Source: Flavobacterium sp. | GTDB taxonomy: Bacteria; Bacteroidota; Bacteroidia; Flavobacteriales; Flavobacteriaceae | Reading direction: 5' to 3' | Assembly (NCBI GenBank): GCA_012032075.1 | Contig: JAAURU010000023.1 | Span: forward strand, 1-16,275 | Length of the DNA: 16,275 nt | In this document: one piece after another, positions 15,910-16,275 of the stretch | How the letters are laid out: every line of letters begins with the position of its first letter | Position numbering within the stretch: position 1 is the stretch's first letter | The notes under the pieces: model-generated | Databases searched by the model: none | What the model was told of the DNA's origin: nothing | Seen by the model: the letters and a program-made list of their open reading frames with translations, nothing else | Program-made: the position numbers and the translations under genes

Positions 15910-16275
15910 TTAATTAATAGGCTCCCACAATTGTATTTTATTACCTTCAGAATCTAAAATGTGGATAAATTTCCCATAATCATAAGTCTCCATTTCATCT
16001 ACAATCGTAACACCTTCCTTCTTTAATTCTTCAATAAGTGCAACCAAATTTTCAACACGGTAATTAATCATAAAGTCTTTTGTTGAAGGTTCAAAGTATT
16101 TTGTATCTTCTGCAAAAGGTGTCCATTGTGTTTGTGCTTTATCTTTGCTATTTGGTGTTTCATACCATTCAATGAAGCTCCATAAGGATTAGTGTCTAAA
16201 CCAAGATGCTTTTGATACCATTTTTGTTACTTTTTTTGGGTCTTTACATTTAAAAAAGACACCACCTATTCCTGT
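15910..16275 (-). CDS. VOC family protein (frameshifted, partial)
   Basis: A glyoxalase/bleomycin-resistance-like protein whose N-terminus lies beyond the window. Reading inward from the edge: GIGGVFFKCKDPKKVT, a shift, then WYQKHLGLDTNPYGAS, a second shift, then EWYETPNSKDKAQTQWTPF, FMINYRVENLVALIEELKKEGV and FIHILDSEGNKIQLWEPIN with the stop at 15910-15912. The Glu-type ligand is replaced by the common GNKIQLWEP ending. The shifts are an extra base in the T run at 16221-16225 (plus strand) and a missing base near 16171; they cancel. Not related in detail to the VOC gene at 10547; this one is of the longer Bacteroidota type. Confidence 0.82.

Noticed and set aside
1..16275. CRISPR array or phage region
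   Set aside because: No regularly spaced repeats, cas genes, or phage structural or lysis genes are seen.

Overview
The window looks like a stretch of a Flavobacteriaceae (Bacteroidota) chromosome. It is strongly AT-rich. Several promoters carry the Bacteroidota -7 box TAnnTTTG. The gene content is typical of the phylum: an lpxC/fabZ locus of the fused type, an lpxD-lpxC/fabZ-lpxA lipid A operon, a PorX-type response regulator with a PglZ output domain, and small conserved proteins such as a DUF4258 protein.

Layout. Positions 1-4480 (minus strand) carry lpxA (cut by the window edge), fabZ and lpxC, lpxD and an HD-domain phosphohydrolase. Positions 4658-9436 (plus strand) carry a two-TM membrane protein of unknown function, porX, tsaE, alanine dehydrogenase and a DUF4258 protein. 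A tRNA-Val(UAC) with its own promoter and terminator lies at 9517-9594. From there to 15267 the character changes to small accessory plus-strand genes separated by long AT-rich spacers: a SMI1/KNR4-like protein, a VOC protein, a DUF1398-type protein, a decayed lipoprotein with an ankyrin-like tail, and a two-gene restriction-modification (R-M) unit. The R-M unit pairs a cytosine-C5 methyltransferase bearing an N-terminal XRE helix-turn-helix with an HNH endonuclease. Two minus-strand genes close the window: a small unrecognised ORF with a terminator over its stop codon, and a VOC protein cut by the edge.

The dominant oddity is that about a dozen genes, including core ones (lpxA, lpxC/fabZ, porX, tsaE, ald), are broken by single-base indels. 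Nearly all are in short A or T runs, and each gene regains a normal full-length product when one base is added or removed. At least 17 such events in 16 kb point to homopolymer errors in the read data or assembly rather than gene decay. I therefore annotate these as frameshifted genes spanning the whole locus. The lipoprotein at 11698-12378 is the exception: it also has an in-frame TGA and may be a true pseudogene.

How the genes work together: lpxD, lpxC, fabZ and lpxA make lipid A precursors and unsaturated acyl-ACP. PorX is the response regulator linked to type IX secretion. TsaE serves tRNA t6A synthesis. The methyltransferase and HNH nuclease form a probable self-regulated R-M defence unit. 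The most interesting non-coding signals are a perfect 7-2-7 inverted repeat (12601-12616) and a GGAC-N7-GTCC element (12783-12797) upstream of the methyltransferase gene, and a degenerate copy of the first upstream of the decayed lipoprotein. I see no integrase, transposase, CRISPR array or phage gene.
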